A stretch of 64,000 bases of DNA from Arcobacteraceae bacterium (GCA_023138835.1 JAGLOP010000003.1:1-64000), one strand, 5' to 3'; positions 1 to 10,017 are shown, counted from the first letter of the stretch. The notes: a model not told the origin generated them from the sequence alone. Numbers and translations are program-made.

Positions 1-1199
1 ATAGATACTAATAGTTTTTTAATATGTCCATAACCTTCTTCCGCAGATTTTGAAGCATCTTTACTTAATAGATCAGCTTCACCTGAATTATTTGCAGTTT
101 GTTCAATAGTTGTACTTGTCTGTTCAATAGTCGCTGTTATCTCTTCTACAGACGCTGCTTGGTCACTTGAAGATTCAGCCAGCATTGTTGCACTTGATGC
201 TATCTCATTTGATGCTGATACAATTTGAGCTGTACCAGTAGAGATTTCATCTATAGCATTTGATATAGTTTTCATAATGCCACTTGCAATTAAATATAAA
301 GAGATTAACACTATTAATAAAACAGTTATAGTAAAAATAAGTATAAACTGTTTTAAGAAACTATTTTTATCGCTACTCTCTTTATGAATGATAGTATCAA
401 TTGCTTCTATTTTATCTTCTGATTTATGAATCACTGTTCTCATACTGCCAAGTAATCCCAACTTACTATTTAAACCAATTTTTTTACTTAAATCTACAAC
501 TTGAGAAAAAGTTTTTTGATATGATTTAATATATTTAAGAATTAAAGCTGTTTCTTTTGTTGTAAAATTTACTTTTTTGTTTTTAATTTCTAAAATCATT
601 GAATCAACAGTTGCATTTAGTTTTTTAACATATTTTAAATCTTTTCTTAACATAAAATCTTTTTCATGTTTTCGCAAAACTAATACATATTCAATAAATT
701 TATCATTTTTAGTTTCCTCTACGGTACCAGATAATTTATGTACCACTCCCCTAAATTCACCATATAAACCACTAGATTGATTTAATCCAATGGCTTTAGT
801 TGTTTTGACTATTTGTAGAAAACTTTTATGATACTCTTTAATAATTGCCAAATATTCATCAACAACTTTTGTTTCAATATCTAATTGATTTAATAAATTT
901 ATCAACTCGTTCGTGTTTGATGTTAAAGTTTCAACATTTTCATTAAAAGCTTTTTCATATTTTAAATCTTTTCTTGATAGAAAATCTTTCTCAATTTTTC
1001 TTAAAGTTAAAACATCCGTGTGGAGTTTTTCAACATAACGAGTTACTAAACCTATATTCTCTAACTGTTTTGTAGAATACTGTCCTAGAAAAAATAATGA
1101 TGTAAAACCTACAAACATTAGAATAGATAATAATATCAATTTTGTTTTAATTGTCATTTTTTTCATCTCTGTCATTTTTTTCATCTCTGTCATTTTCAT
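1..1199 (-). CDS. Methyl-accepting chemotaxis protein, 3' end outside the window
   Basis: This is a transmembrane chemoreceptor; the C-terminal end lies beyond base 1. After a short N-terminal membrane helix there is a long helical periplasmic region with two related segments, each carrying a 'LRKxEKDF(L/M)xRKDLKY' motif, as in helical bimodular (HBM-like) ligand-binding domains. A second membrane helix precedes the start of the methylation and signalling region, with '[19 protein letters not shown]'. The start sits 3 bp after the cheB stop codon, and the AAAGGA ribosome site lies inside the end of cheB, so translation is probably coupled. The first 14 codons contain an 18-bp tandem repeat with three in-frame ATGs, so the exact start is uncertain. 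The ligand cannot be told from sequence. Confidence 0.9.
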   Translation of the reverse strand, partial: MKMTEMKKMTEMKKMTIKTKLILLSILMFVGFTSLFFLGQYSTKQLENIGLVTRYVEKLHTDVLTLRKIEKDFLSRKDLKYEKAFNENVETLTSNTNELINLLNQLDIETKVVDEYLAIIKEYHKSFLQIVKTTKAIGLNQSSGLYGEFRGVVHKLSGTVEETKNDKFIEYVLVLRKHEKDFMLRKDLKYVKKLNATVDSMILEIKNKKVNFTTKETALILKYIKSYQKTFSQVVDLSKKIGLNSKLGLLGSMRTVIHKSEDKIEAIDTIIHKESSDKNSFLKQFILIFTITVLLIVLISLYLIASGIMKTISNAIDEISTGTAQIVSASNEIASSATMLAESSSDQAASVEEITATIEQTSTTIEQTANNSGEADLLSKDASKSAEEGYGHIKKLLVS

Positions 1200-1202
1200 C
1201 TT

Positions 1203-2255
1203 TTATCCTTTATGATTTTTTAAAATTGTTATTGCACGGCTTCCTATATTGTCCAATGGTTCTATAAAATCAGCAGCACCTAAATCTACAGCAGCTTTTG
1301 GCATCCCATATACAACACTGCTTTTTTCATCTTGTGCTATTGTTTTTGCACCGGCATCTCTCATGGAGAGTAAACCTTTTGCTCCATCTTTCCCCATACC
1401 TGTTAAAATTATCCCAATAGCGTTAGCACCAGCAAATTTAGCTGCAGAGGTAAAAAGTACATCAACAGATGGTTTATGACCGCTTACTACACCCTCATCT
1501 CCATACTTTACACGATATATACCGCCGGTACGGGCAAGTTTTAGGTGATGAGAACCAGGTGCAATAAGAACCTGTCCTGTTTGTACCCGGTCACCATCAT
1601 GGGCTTCTTTTACATCAACTTGACACACTTCATCTAATCTTTGAGCAAACCCTTTTGTAAATGAAGCCGGCATATGTTGAACCACTACAATTCCCGGAAA
1701 ATTTTTTGGTAATCTTGAAAGTAGATCCTGCAGTGCAACTGTACCACCCGTAGAAGCTCCTATCATAACAATCTTTTGAGTAGTTTCACTTAATGAATAA
1801 ACCTTTGGCTTAGAATGAGTTTGTGCTTTTTTCATCCTCTCTTGAAGAAGTTTTGGATCAACTCTACTTGCTTGTTTTACTTTATCAATAAGCTCATTTT
1901 CCATTTGAGCAATACCATCATAAACATTAGAATGTGTTTTTGACACATAATCAAAAGCACCATAAGCTAAAGCATCAAGTGTAGTTTTTGCTCCCGCTTG
2001 TGTTAAAGATGAGACCATAATCACAGGAGTCGGCAAGTGGGTCATTATTTTATTAAGAAATGTAATCCCATCCATCTTAGGCATCTCAACATCCAAGCAG
2101 ATAACATCTGGACGAAGCTTTACAATCATATCCCGTGCTACAAATGCATCTTGAGCAGCACCAACAACATTTATCGCTGGATCTTTTTCAAGAGCTGATT
2201 TTATAACCGCTCTGGCTGTTGCACTATCATCAACTATCAATACATTTATAGACAT
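1203..2255 (-). CDS. cheB: Chemotaxis response regulator, protein-glutamate methylesterase CheB
   Basis: CheB removes methyl groups from, and deamidates, chemoreceptors during adaptation. The receiver domain covers residues 1-120, with the phospho-acceptor Asp55 in 'CLDVEMPKMDG'. The esterase domain covers about 160-350 and shows the expected triad: Ser168 in 'GASTGG', His194 in 'VVQHMP' and Asp290 in 'TGMGKDGA'. The length of 350 residues is normal. It lies between cheR (18 bp upstream) and a chemoreceptor gene in the same reverse-strand operon. No cheD was found nearby. Confidence 0.97.
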   Translation of the reverse strand: MSINVLIVDDSATARAVIKSALEKDPAINVVGAAQDAFVARDMIVKLRPDVICLDVEMPKMDGITFLNKIMTHLPTPVIMVSSLTQAGAKTTLDALAYGAFDYVSKTHSNVYDGIAQMENELIDKVKQASRVDPKLLQERMKKAQTHSKPKVYSLSETTQKIVMIGASTGGTVALQDLLSRLPKNFPGIVVVQHMPASFTKGFAQRLDEVCQVDVKEAHDGDRVQTGQVLIAPGSHHLKLARTGGIYRVKYGDEGVVSGHKPSVDVLFTSAAKFAGANAIGIILTGMGKDGAKGLLSMRDAGAKTIAQDEKSSVVYGMPKAAVDLGAADFIEPLDNIGSRAITILKNHKG

Positions 2256-2272
2256 ATCAATCCTTCCTTACT

Positions 2273-3088
2273 TTAAATCTTTTTATAAATAGAGGGGATA
2301 ACATACTGTAAACCCTCATGAGCCATTAAACTCTCAGAGTGACCAATGAAAAGATAGCCACCTTTTTTTAATTTTTTTGCCAAATTTTGTACAACATTCT
2401 GTTTAGTATCATTATCAAAATAGATCATCACATTTCTACAAAAAATCAGATCAAACTGAGTTTTGCCAAACAAAGAGTAGTCTCCATATACCAAATTAAA
2501 CTCTCTAAACATCACTAAGTCTACCAAATCATCATCTATTTTATAATCATCTGTTTTACCAACTCTTATAAAGTTATTGGTTATATGGTGTTTTGGCAGA
2601 TCACCTATATCTTTACCTTTATATATCCCTCTTTTTGCTTTTATTAAAGCTTCATGTGAAATATCTGAAGCCAATATTTTGATATCAAAATCGTTAAACT
2701 CCTCCATCTCTTTTTTAAGAAACATGGCTATAGTGTAAGGCTCTTCACCTGTTGAACAAGCAGCCGACCATATTCTTAATTTTTTACCTGTAGCTCTAGC
2801 TTTTATATTCTCAATCTCTTTAGTTAAAAATTCCCACTGCCTAGCTTCTCTAAAAAAGGAGGTTACATTTGTGGAGATTGCATTTACAAACTTTGTATAT
2901 TCTGATTGGTTATTGCCAAGATATTCGTAATACTCTTTAAAACTATTTAGGTCAAGTTCTCTTAATCTTTTATTTAATCTTGTTTTTAAGAGTGTCGCTT
3001 TATGATCAGCGAGTCTGATACCAGTATTGTCATAAATATATTTTTTAAAAAGTTCAAACTCTTTTTTTGATATTTGTGTTACTTCCAT
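2273..3088 (-). CDS. cheR: Chemotaxis protein methyltransferase CheR
   Basis: CheR transfers methyl groups from S-adenosylmethionine to glutamates of chemoreceptors. The N-terminal all-helical domain (about 1-80) is followed by the methyltransferase fold. The SAM-binding motif 'WSAACSTGEEPYT' lies at residues 107-119, and 'DLIFCRNVMIYF' is the conserved C-terminal motif. The length of 271 residues is typical. It starts 2 bp after the cheA stop codon, so it is cotranscribed and probably translationally coupled. Confidence 0.96.
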   Translation of the reverse strand: MEVTQISKKEFELFKKYIYDNTGIRLADHKATLLKTRLNKRLRELDLNSFKEYYEYLGNNQSEYTKFVNAISTNVTSFFREARQWEFLTKEIENIKARATGKKLRIWSAACSTGEEPYTIAMFLKKEMEEFNDFDIKILASDISHEALIKAKRGIYKGKDIGDLPKHHITNNFIRVGKTDDYKIDDDLVDLVMFREFNLVYGDYSLFGKTQFDLIFCRNVMIYFDNDTKQNVVQNLAKKLKKGGYLFIGHSESLMAHEGLQYVIPSIYKKI

Positions 3089-3090
3089 AA

Positions 3091-5229
3091 CTATATATCC
3101 AATTTAGCTCTTATATCTTCAATATTTAAAATAAGAGCTATTTTTCCATCACCAAGAATTGCACCGCCAACTATCTCTTTAACAAAGTTTAAGAATTTAC
3201 CCATAGATTTTACAACAACCTGCTGTCGACCTAAAAGAGAATCAACTCTTAAAACAAATTTTCCCTTTTCATGTTCAATACATATAAAAACTGAATCTTT
3301 ATCTGCTCTTTCTTCTCCATCTAGCTGCAAAAATCTATTAAGATGAACAATTGGTAAAACCTCACCTCTAAAATCTATAAACTCCTCTTTATGTTGAACA
3401 GAGCTTACTTTGTCCATATTAGGTGAAAATGATTCAACTACGGTTAGGGTTGGTATGATAAAAGTTTCATCATTTATTGATATAATCATCCCATCAATAA
3501 TTGCCAAAGTTAAAGGTAACACAATCTTAAAAGAGCTCCCTTTACCTAAAGTGGTACTTATATCCATCTTCCCTTTTAGTTTATCAATAGAGGTTTTAAC
3601 AACATCAAGTCCAACTCCACGACCAGATACATCACTAATCTCTTTTGCCATTGAAAACCCGGGATTAAATATAAAACTAATTATTTCAGATTCACTAAGG
3701 TCTTGACCCTGATGAGCCAAACCTCGCTCAATTGCTTTATCTAAAATTGCTTGTGTATCTATACCTTTACCATCGTCAGTTATTTCAATAACAATATTAT
3801 CACCTCTATGGTATGCCTCTAAATATACCTGTCCTACACCTTTACCTGCTTTTTTTCTATCTTCATCACTTTCAAGTCCATGGTCTATTGCATTTCTAAT
3901 TAGATGAATAAGCGGATCAGACAGAGCATCTACCATAGTTTTATCTATCTCTGTATCTTCACCATTTATAATAAACTCAAACTCTTTACCGGTTTTTTTA
4001 GAAACATCCCTTGCTATTCTTTTCATTTTTAAAAATGTATCTTTAATAGCAACCATTCTTAAGCTCATAACTTGATCTTGAATTCTTTTAGTTGATTTTG
4101 ATAAAGCATTGATATTCTTTTTAAGAGCCACATTATCAGACGCTTGAATAACTTCAGAATTTTCAATATAACTTTGAGCTATAACCATCTCACCTACTGA
4201 GTTAAATAGTTCATCTATTTTACCTGACTCTATTCTAATAAAAGATTGAGTCTTTGTTACACCTCTATCTCCTGTTCTTCTATCACCTTGTCTTCTATCT
4301 CCCTCTCTTCTCTTATTTTCTATCTCATTAGCTTCTTTCTTCTCTGGCTTTTTTTCTTCTATAGAATTTTGTTTTGATACAATATTTAAAGTTTCATCTT
4401 TTGAAAATAGTCTTATTTTCACCTCATGATCATCAGCAGAAAACTCAAATATCTCTTCAATATCAATATGTGTCAAATCAGTTATTAAATATAAAGAAAT
4501 CTCTTTAATATAGTTATGTTCATTGTTATACTCATCTAAAGAATCCAATGCATTAAAACTCCAATATGATTTTACAATATCACCTATATCATCCAGCAAT
4601 TTTATTGATATTAAATGGTTATGACCTCTAAAATAAAGATCATCATCAAAACACAACACTATATTGTAAAGATTTTTACCATCATCTATTGACTTTTTTA
4701 TCTGCTTTTTTTCATCTTCGGCAAAAGCTTTTAACTCTAAATCATTTATATTAGCAATTTGATAAGTCAACTCAAATTGAGGTTCCTCTTTTACTGGTTT
4801 TGATTCTTTTTTATCATCTGAATCCGCCTCTAATAAACTTCCGCTATTTTCAATTTTTTGTTTAATCTCATCTAATGTTTTAGTATAATTTTCAGGATAG
4901 CCGTCTATTTTATTAATTTCACTATCAAGCATCTCTCTTACAACAGTTACCGCTTCAAAAAACAGATCCATACTACTATCAAGAGAAAATTCAGGATGAT
5001 CTCTAAACATCCCAAGCAAATCTTCCCAATGATGTACATACTCACCCAGTCTGGTAAAACCAAATGAATTTGCACTACCTTTTAAAGTATGTACACCTCT
5101 AAAGATATCATTTATAAGCGAAGTTCCATCTCCACCCTCTTCAAGCTCCATAACAAGTCTATCTAACTGCTCAATTATCTCATTTGCTTCCTCTATAAAA
5201 ACTTGAAGCAATCTCTCTTTTTTATCCAT
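3091..5229 (-). CDS. cheA: Chemotaxis histidine kinase CheA
   Basis: CheA is the receptor-coupled kinase that phosphorylates CheY and CheB. The Hpt domain (about 1-105) carries the phosphorylated His47 in 'VHTLKGSANSFG'. A region of about 200 residues follows that does not resemble a standard P2 domain. Then come a strongly basic repeat linker ('EGDRRQGDRRTGDRG'), the dimerisation helices, the ATPase domain with 'LIHLIRNAIDHGLE' and 'DDGKGID', and a C-terminal CheW-like domain (about 575-712). No receiver domain is fused to the C-terminus, unlike many Campylobacterota CheA proteins. At 712 residues it is complete. Confidence 0.96.
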   Translation of the reverse strand: MDKKERLLQVFIEEANEIIEQLDRLVMELEEGGDGTSLINDIFRGVHTLKGSANSFGFTRLGEYVHHWEDLLGMFRDHPEFSLDSSMDLFFEAVTVVREMLDSEINKIDGYPENYTKTLDEIKQKIENSGSLLEADSDDKKESKPVKEEPQFELTYQIANINDLELKAFAEDEKKQIKKSIDDGKNLYNIVLCFDDDLYFRGHNHLISIKLLDDIGDIVKSYWSFNALDSLDEYNNEHNYIKEISLYLITDLTHIDIEEIFEFSADDHEVKIRLFSKDETLNIVSKQNSIEEKKPEKKEANEIENKRREGDRRQGDRRTGDRGVTKTQSFIRIESGKIDELFNSVGEMVIAQSYIENSEVIQASDNVALKKNINALSKSTKRIQDQVMSLRMVAIKDTFLKMKRIARDVSKKTGKEFEFIINGEDTEIDKTMVDALSDPLIHLIRNAIDHGLESDEDRKKAGKGVGQVYLEAYHRGDNIVIEITDDGKGIDTQAILDKAIERGLAHQGQDLSESEIISFIFNPGFSMAKEISDVSGRGVGLDVVKTSIDKLKGKMDISTTLGKGSSFKIVLPLTLAIIDGMIISINDETFIIPTLTVVESFSPNMDKVSSVQHKEEFIDFRGEVLPIVHLNRFLQLDGEERADKDSVFICIEHEKGKFVLRVDSLLGRQQVVVKSMGKFLNFVKEIVGGAILGDGKIALILNIEDIRAKLDI

Positions 5230-5266
5230 AATAAACCCTTTTTAAAGTTTTTCTTTTTTATTATCC

Positions 5267-5524
5267 CTATTTAACTATTGAAAACTTACCAAGACCATTT
5301 AGAAAACTATTTTGCTCATCAATTAATGGTATCTTAATCTTAGGTTTACTATTTTTTACGCAGATCAGCAATGATAATAAAGCAGATGAGTTTATCTGCT
5401 CATCCTGCTTTAATTCTATAGTTTTTATTTTGTCAATATTTTTAAGAATATCTTTATGTACATTTGCTAATTCACTATGAGATGTTGATATATCTATAGT
5501 GAATATATTGTTATCCATTGGCAT
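5267..5524 (-). CDS. STAS-domain protein of the chemotaxis operon
   Basis: This 85-residue protein has the size and hydrophobic pattern of a stand-alone STAS domain (anti-anti-sigma/MlaB-like fold). 'QINSSALLSLLICVKN' occupies the position of the conserved phosphorylatable-serine loop and helix. It lies between a chemoreceptor gene (11 bp upstream) and cheA (37 bp downstream). STAS proteins occur in several Che operons, where their role is poorly defined. The STAS call is from pattern and context, not a search. Confidence 0.7.
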   Translation of the reverse strand: MPMDNNIFTIDISTSHSELANVHKDILKNIDKIKTIELKQDEQINSSALLSLLICVKNSKPKIKIPLIDEQNSFLNGLGKFSIVK

Positions 5525-5535
5525 AATTTCCCCTT

Positions 5536-7506
5536 TTAGAACTCTAGTGTGTCATTTTCACTTAAAGGCATTATATCCTCAGGACTTTTATTTTTAGCTC
5601 TTGCAACCGGTTTAGCTTTTGATACTTTTTTTCTTTGTTTTGTTTGTACATTAGATACTTCCATGCCAGCTGTGTATCCTACAAGTGCACCTAACTCTTT
5701 TACTGTATCACTCATAGTAACTGCTTGAGCATTTAACTCCTCTGCTGCGGCTGCTGATTCTTCAGATGTACTGGCAACTGTTTGTGTCACTTGATCAATT
5801 TGATTCATAGCTTTATTTATTTGAGACATACCCTCTGTTTGCTCTTTTGAAGCCATAGCTATCTCACCTACAAGATTACCGCTTTTTTTAACTTTGTCTA
5901 AAATTTCTTCAAAAGCTTTATTTGTATCCGTAGCAATAGAGTTACCTTTTTGAACTTGTGCTAAAGAGTTTTCAATAATTGTTGCAGTCTCTTTGGCTGC
6001 TGTTGATGATCTTCCTGCAAGATTTCTTACTTCATCTGCAACCACGGCAAAACCAAGACCATGTTCTCCTGCCCGTGCTGCTTCAACTGCTGCATTTAGT
6101 GCAAGTAGATTTGTTTGAAATGCAATCTCATCAATAGTTTTAATGATATTTGCTATCTCTTTACTTGAACCTGTAATCTCCTCCATAGCTAAAAGTAAAT
6201 CTTTAACACACTCATACCCCTCTTGTGCTGAGCTAGAAGCATCTGAACTTAGAATATCAGCTTCTCTTGCATTGTTACTATTTTGTTCAACTGTTGTACT
6301 TGTCTCCTCAATAGTTGCACTTACCTCTTCAACAGAAGCTGCTTGATCACTTGCAGACTCTGAAAGCATAGTTGCAGATGATGCGATCTGATCTGAAGCC
6401 GCAACTACCTGCTCACTTCCTGTTGCAATAGTTGAAACAGCATTTATAATTGGTTTTGAAACATAGTTTGCAAGTAAAATCGCAATTACTACAATAACTA
6501 CCAGGAAAATAACACCTATGATCAACATATCTTGCAATAATAATTGAACAGGTTCATCAACTTCAGCATCGTCTATCTCCGATATAATAGCCCAAGTTAA
6601 ATCTTCACCTATTTTAAAAGATTTATATGCAGAAAGTACAGGATTACCGTTATAATCTATTATTAATTCTGTATTACTTTGACCTTGTAGAGCATTTTTA
6701 GAAGCTATCGTATGAACTTTTGTATTATTTGCAAATGATGCTTTTAAACTATGACCTGTCGGATCTAAAAAGCTGTCACTTCTCATAAGTTCATCTTGCC
6801 CAACTAAATAATCCTCTTGTGTTTTTCCATAACCTTCTCTAAACTGCATAATATCATTTATAGCTTTGTCACTGATTTGAAATACCAATACAGATACCAT
6901 TTTGCCATTGTCATAGATAGGAATTCCGAGGAACATAGCCGGTTCTTGATTTGATGGAGCGTAAGGTCTCATATCTACAAAAACAACTCTTTTAAGAGCA
7001 TTTACTTTTTTCCATACTTCACCTAAACCACTGTCTCTTAATGAACCGCTTCCCACATTTGCACCATAATCAGACTCTTTTGCAGCAGAATACATAACAT
7101 GACCATGTTTAGCACACACTACAAAAATATCATAATATCCATACTCTTTCATATAGTCTTGAAAAAACTCTTCATACTTAGCGGTTTCCCTTTTTACCCC
7201 TTCATTGGAAACAGGATAAGGATCAGTCCCTTTTACTTTTAACTGATCATGCAAATTTCTTAAATCTGTCGTTAAATCTGTGACTTCTGCATTTTTTGAC
7301 ATGATAGTAATATCACCGACTATCTTTCCAAAAAAGTTTTCTATCTGATTTAATTTTGAATCCCTAACTGATGTAAGAGTATCGTAACTTTTTTTCATCA
7401 TAGCCTCATCACTTTTATTAAAAGATATTATACTAATAACCACAAACGGAATTATCCCCACTAATAATAATGATATTATTAACTGTTTTTTTACTGTCAT
7501 TTTCAT
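5536..7506 (-). CDS. Methyl-accepting chemotaxis protein with periplasmic Cache-type sensor
   Basis: This 656-residue chemoreceptor has a first membrane helix at about 10-29, a large periplasmic domain of Cache type ('[21 protein letters not shown]', '[21 protein letters not shown]') and a second helix at about 328-350. The signalling domain is highly conserved, with the hairpin tip '[20 protein letters not shown]' region followed by '[16 protein letters not shown]'. The C-terminal tail is basic and lacks the pentapeptide tether for CheR. It lies directly after cheW (1 bp gap). Its central position in the operon suggests a principal receptor for this array. Confidence 0.95.
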   Translation of the reverse strand: MKMTVKKQLIISLLLVGIIPFVVISIISFNKSDEAMMKKSYDTLTSVRDSKLNQIENFFGKIVGDITIMSKNAEVTDLTTDLRNLHDQLKVKGTDPYPVSNEGVKRETAKYEEFFQDYMKEYGYYDIFVVCAKHGHVMYSAAKESDYGANVGSGSLRDSGLGEVWKKVNALKRVVFVDMRPYAPSNQEPAMFLGIPIYDNGKMVSVLVFQISDKAINDIMQFREGYGKTQEDYLVGQDELMRSDSFLDPTGHSLKASFANNTKVHTIASKNALQGQSNTELIIDYNGNPVLSAYKSFKIGEDLTWAIISEIDDAEVDEPVQLLLQDMLIIGVIFLVVIVVIAILLANYVSKPIINAVSTIATGSEQVVAASDQIASSATMLSESASDQAASVEEVSATIEETSTTVEQNSNNAREADILSSDASSSAQEGYECVKDLLLAMEEITGSSKEIANIIKTIDEIAFQTNLLALNAAVEAARAGEHGLGFAVVADEVRNLAGRSSTAAKETATIIENSLAQVQKGNSIATDTNKAFEEILDKVKKSGNLVGEIAMASKEQTEGMSQINKAMNQIDQVTQTVASTSEESAAAAEELNAQAVTMSDTVKELGALVGYTAGMEVSNVQTKQRKKVSKAKPVARAKNKSPEDIMPLSENDTLEF

Positions 7507-7507
7507 T

Positions 7508-8029
7508 TTATTCTTCCTCTTCTTTATTGTGAATAGAAAGCGACTTTATCTCATCGCTGCTAAAAAGTTTTTCAAGATCTACTATCATAGTGATATTAGC
7601 TTCCGTTTTTGCCATCGATTTTAAAAATGAAGTATCGATGCCCGTACCAAATTTTGGCGGCGGCATTAAATTCTCCTGCTTGATTTTCACCACTTCAGAA
7701 GTTTCATCAACTATAAATCCAACTGAGATATCATCAACATCAACGATTATAATAGTTGTATGCTCGTCATAATTAATATCTTCCATCTTAAATTTTAACC
7801 TTATATCAATTACTGGGATAACTTTACCCCTAAGATTAATAACCCCTTTTACATAGTCTGGAACCAAAGGTACCTTAGAGATATGCAGCATAGCAACAAT
7901 TTCCCTAACCTTTAATATCTCCAAGCCGTAAATCTCATCATCTACAAGAAATGTTAAATACTTCTCAAGATGATCACCCAATCCCCTATCTAAGGTAACT
8001 CTATCATCGGCAATTTCGTTTGAACTCAT
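7508..8029 (-). CDS. cheW: Chemotaxis adaptor CheW
   Basis: CheW links receptors to CheA. The 173-residue sequence matches a single CheW domain: '[23 protein letters not shown]', '[22 protein letters not shown]' and '[14 protein letters not shown]'. It is preceded by a cheY-like gene and followed at once by a chemoreceptor gene. There is no fused receiver domain, so it is CheW rather than CheV. Confidence 0.96.
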   Translation of the reverse strand: MSSNEIADDRVTLDRGLGDHLEKYLTFLVDDEIYGLEILKVREIVAMLHISKVPLVPDYVKGVINLRGKVIPVIDIRLKFKMEDINYDEHTTIIIVDVDDISVGFIVDETSEVVKIKQENLMPPPKFGTGIDTSFLKSMAKTEANITMIVDLEKLFSSDEIKSLSIHNKEEEE

Positions 8030-8048
8030 AAATACTCCTTTCTATTTT

Positions 8049-8435
8049 TTAAATACCTAAAATCTTTTTTACTGCCATAACAATCTTTTTATCACTAAAA
8101 GGCTTGACTACCCAACCGGCAATCCCTATTGATTTTCCTTTTTGTTTCATCTCCGGTGAACTCTCTGTAGTAAGAGCTATAATAGGCTTGTTTTTTATAC
8201 TATCAATAGCTTTTAAATTTTGAGCAAGTTCTAAACCGTTCATCTCAGGCATATTAATATCAGTAAAAAGCAAATCATAAGTAAGAGTTCCCCTTTTTAC
8301 CGCATCCAGTAATTCAACTGGATTGCTATAATAATTGAAATTTATATCTCCACTCTCAACTAACTCTTCAAGTGCCATCTCCACACTTACTAATACCGTT
8401 TTGCTGTCATCTACAAATAGAACATCTTTTGCCAT
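8049..8435 (-). CDS. CheY-like single-domain response regulator
   Basis: This 128-residue receiver domain has the acidic pair D9/D10, the phospho-acceptor Asp59 in 'LLFTDINMPEMNG', a conserved Thr in 'ALTTESSPE' and the Lys in 'VVKPF'. It is the first gene of the reverse-strand chemotaxis operon, with 'AGGAG' before the start. A PhoB-like promoter box lies at 8468-8497. It may be the flagellar-switch CheY or a phosphate sink; the sequence alone cannot decide. Confidence 0.92.
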   Translation of the reverse strand: MAKDVLFVDDSKTVLVSVEMALEELVESGDINFNYYSNPVELLDAVKRGTLTYDLLFTDINMPEMNGLELAQNLKAIDSIKNKPIIALTTESSPEMKQKGKSIGIAGWVVKPFSDKKIVMAVKKILGI

Positions 8436-8467
8436 AATAATTCTCCTTCTATTGTCTATAAAATCAA

Positions 8468-8497
8468 ATTGTAAAATATTAGAGTGTCAAAAGTGTG
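8468..8497 (-). promoter_or_regulatory. CACAnTTTTnnCAC promoter, chemotaxis operon
   Basis: Read on the reverse strand, the box CACACTTTTGACAC (8484-8497) is followed after 10 bp by the -10 hexamer TACAAT (8468-8473). The box contains a CAC direct repeat with 11-bp spacing. It lies about 33 bp before the cheY-like start codon and would drive the whole che operon. The same box and spacing occur at six other promoters in this window. Confidence 0.7.
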
Positions 8498-8514
8498 TTG
8501 TTTATATACCTTTT

Positions 8515-8957
8515 AGACTTAATGAAAAATTTGGGTGCGTAAAAACTCAAGTAAGCTTCGGTACTATAAGGGTTTAAAAAGGATTATTTACAAATGTCTG
8601 TAAAAAAGTTCTAAAATATGTCCAAAATGCAAATCTCAAAGAATATATCTATCTCAAGAATGAAATAACTGTAAATTCTATAACAGGTGAGTTTTACTAT
8701 ACGCATCCCCAGATTAGGTCTGCATATAGAAGTTTGAAAACAAATTTACCATACCTTTTTACATATAAAAACCATAAAAATTTATCTATTTCTAATACTA
8801 CAAATGCACTTGAAGGTGGAGTATTTTCACACATGAAAAATATGATTAGTTTACATCATGGACTTGCTAAAGATATGAAGATAATATTAGTAGATTATTA
8901 CTTATTGAATTATAAGAAAAAGTATTAAATTACTCACCCAAATTTTTCATTAAGTCT
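8515..8957. mobile_element. Internally deleted insertion sequence with 23-bp perfect terminal inverted repeats
   Basis: Positions 8515-8537 and 8935-8957 are perfect 23-bp inverted repeats, starting AGACTTAATGAAAAATTTGG at the left. Inside, on the forward strand, is a transposase relic. A short zinc-ribbon-like piece ('SKICPKCKSQRIYLSQE', from about 8609) ends at a stop. The C-terminal part follows in another frame, from about 8670 to 8928, and includes 'NTTNALEGGVFSHMKN' and 'LHHGLAKDMKI'. Most of the catalytic core is missing, so it cannot move itself but may be mobilised in trans. It sits 4 bp beyond the stop codon of the 8962-10017 gene. No clear target-site duplication was seen. Confidence 0.85.
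8609..8928 (+). pseudogene. Transposase remnant (zinc-ribbon N-terminus plus C-terminal fragment)
   Basis: An N-terminal 'CPKC' zinc-ribbon piece and a C-terminal piece of about 85 residues are separated by a stop and a frame change, so the gene is broken. 'TNALEGGVFSHMKN...HHGL' resembles the C-terminal 'TN-LEG' signature of several DDE transposase families with N-terminal zinc ribbons. The family cannot be named with certainty. It lies within the inverted repeats at 8515-8957. Confidence 0.75.
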
Positions 8958-8961
8958 TATT

Positions 8962-10017
8962 TTAAAATAATTCCAACTCTTCATCATCTTCTTCTTCAAT
9001 CCCCAAAACATCATTTTTTAGTTGAGTAATTGAACTGTCCAAAGAATCTTCAAGATAATAAATATCAACATCATCTTTATAAATAAATACTGTTTGTAAA
9101 AATCTTGTAATATCTTCATTTATAAATTCTAACATTTTTAATTTTTTGTGTTGTTCATCAGATAAAGAATCTACATTCAAATCATCTAAAAAATTTGCTA
9201 ATTGATCTAAAACTTCCGTCATTTTTAACATTTGATCCAGGATTGAAAATATCAGTACATACCCATGTAGGATTTGAACCATACCATTTTTAATGTCTTC
9301 CGTTAACACACCGTCTAAATCCATCTTATCTATATAGTCTGTAAAATCAGTACTAAGCTGCATCAACTCTGGAATATCATTTTGGAATGTATTCCAAATT
9401 AAATTATCATTTTTGATATCATCCATAAAACTGTTTGCACTCTCTATAGTATGGCTTAAGCCATAATTAATATCTTGCTTGGATTTCTCTAATTTTTCAG
9501 ATTCCTCAATAATATTTTCAATCTTAATCTCTTCAACTTTAATACTCTCTTCTTCTGCTATTAATTCTAATCTATCTCTTTGCTTTTGTTTAAAAAATTT
9601 ATCAAACTCTTTTTTATAAATAATATTTTCAGAGACTTTCAATAATTTGTACATTAGAGTATTTCTATCAAATGGTTTTAAAATGAATTGAGCGATACCT
9701 ATATCAATAAGTTCTATCATAAATTTTATATCATCATGTGCAGATAAAACTATAATAGGCTGTTCTCTATATACATCCTTAATCTCTTGTGACATCTTTA
9801 TACCATTCATTTTCGGCATACTGATATCAGTAAGTACAATATCAGGTCTAAATGTTTTATATTTTTCCAGTCCCTCTTTACCGTCATACGCAAACTCTAC
9901 AGAACCGAAAAGAAGTGAAAACATGTTCACTAACTCTCTATTTAATGCCTTTTCGTCTTCTACTATCAAAAGAGACAATGAATTCCCAAAATGTTTTAAT
10001 TCTCTTATTAAACTCAC
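8962..10017 (-). CDS. Response regulator with a long helical C-terminal region
   Basis: This 351-residue protein has an N-terminal receiver domain (about 12-135) with the phospho-acceptor Asp64 in 'IVLTDISMPKMNG', a Ser in 'VLSAHDD' and the Lys in 'LKPFD'. Residues 140-351 are acidic and mostly helical with no recognised output domain, so it may act through protein contacts. It starts with GTG, supported by AAAGGA 8 bp upstream. A PhoB-like promoter box lies at 10050-10079. The IS remnant begins 4 bp after its stop. Confidence 0.85.
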   Translation of the reverse strand: MSLIRELKHFGNSLSLLIVEDEKALNRELVNMFSLLFGSVEFAYDGKEGLEKYKTFRPDIVLTDISMPKMNGIKMSQEIKDVYREQPIIVLSAHDDIKFMIELIDIGIAQFILKPFDRNTLMYKLLKVSENIIYKKEFDKFFKQKQRDRLELIAEEESIKVEEIKIENIIEESEKLEKSKQDINYGLSHTIESANSFMDDIKNDNLIWNTFQNDIPELMQLSTDFTDYIDKMDLDGVLTEDIKNGMVQILHGYVLIFSILDQMLKMTEVLDQLANFLDDLNVDSLSDEQHKKLKMLEFINEDITRFLQTVFIYKDDVDIYYLEDSLDSSITQLKNDVLGIEEEDDEELELF

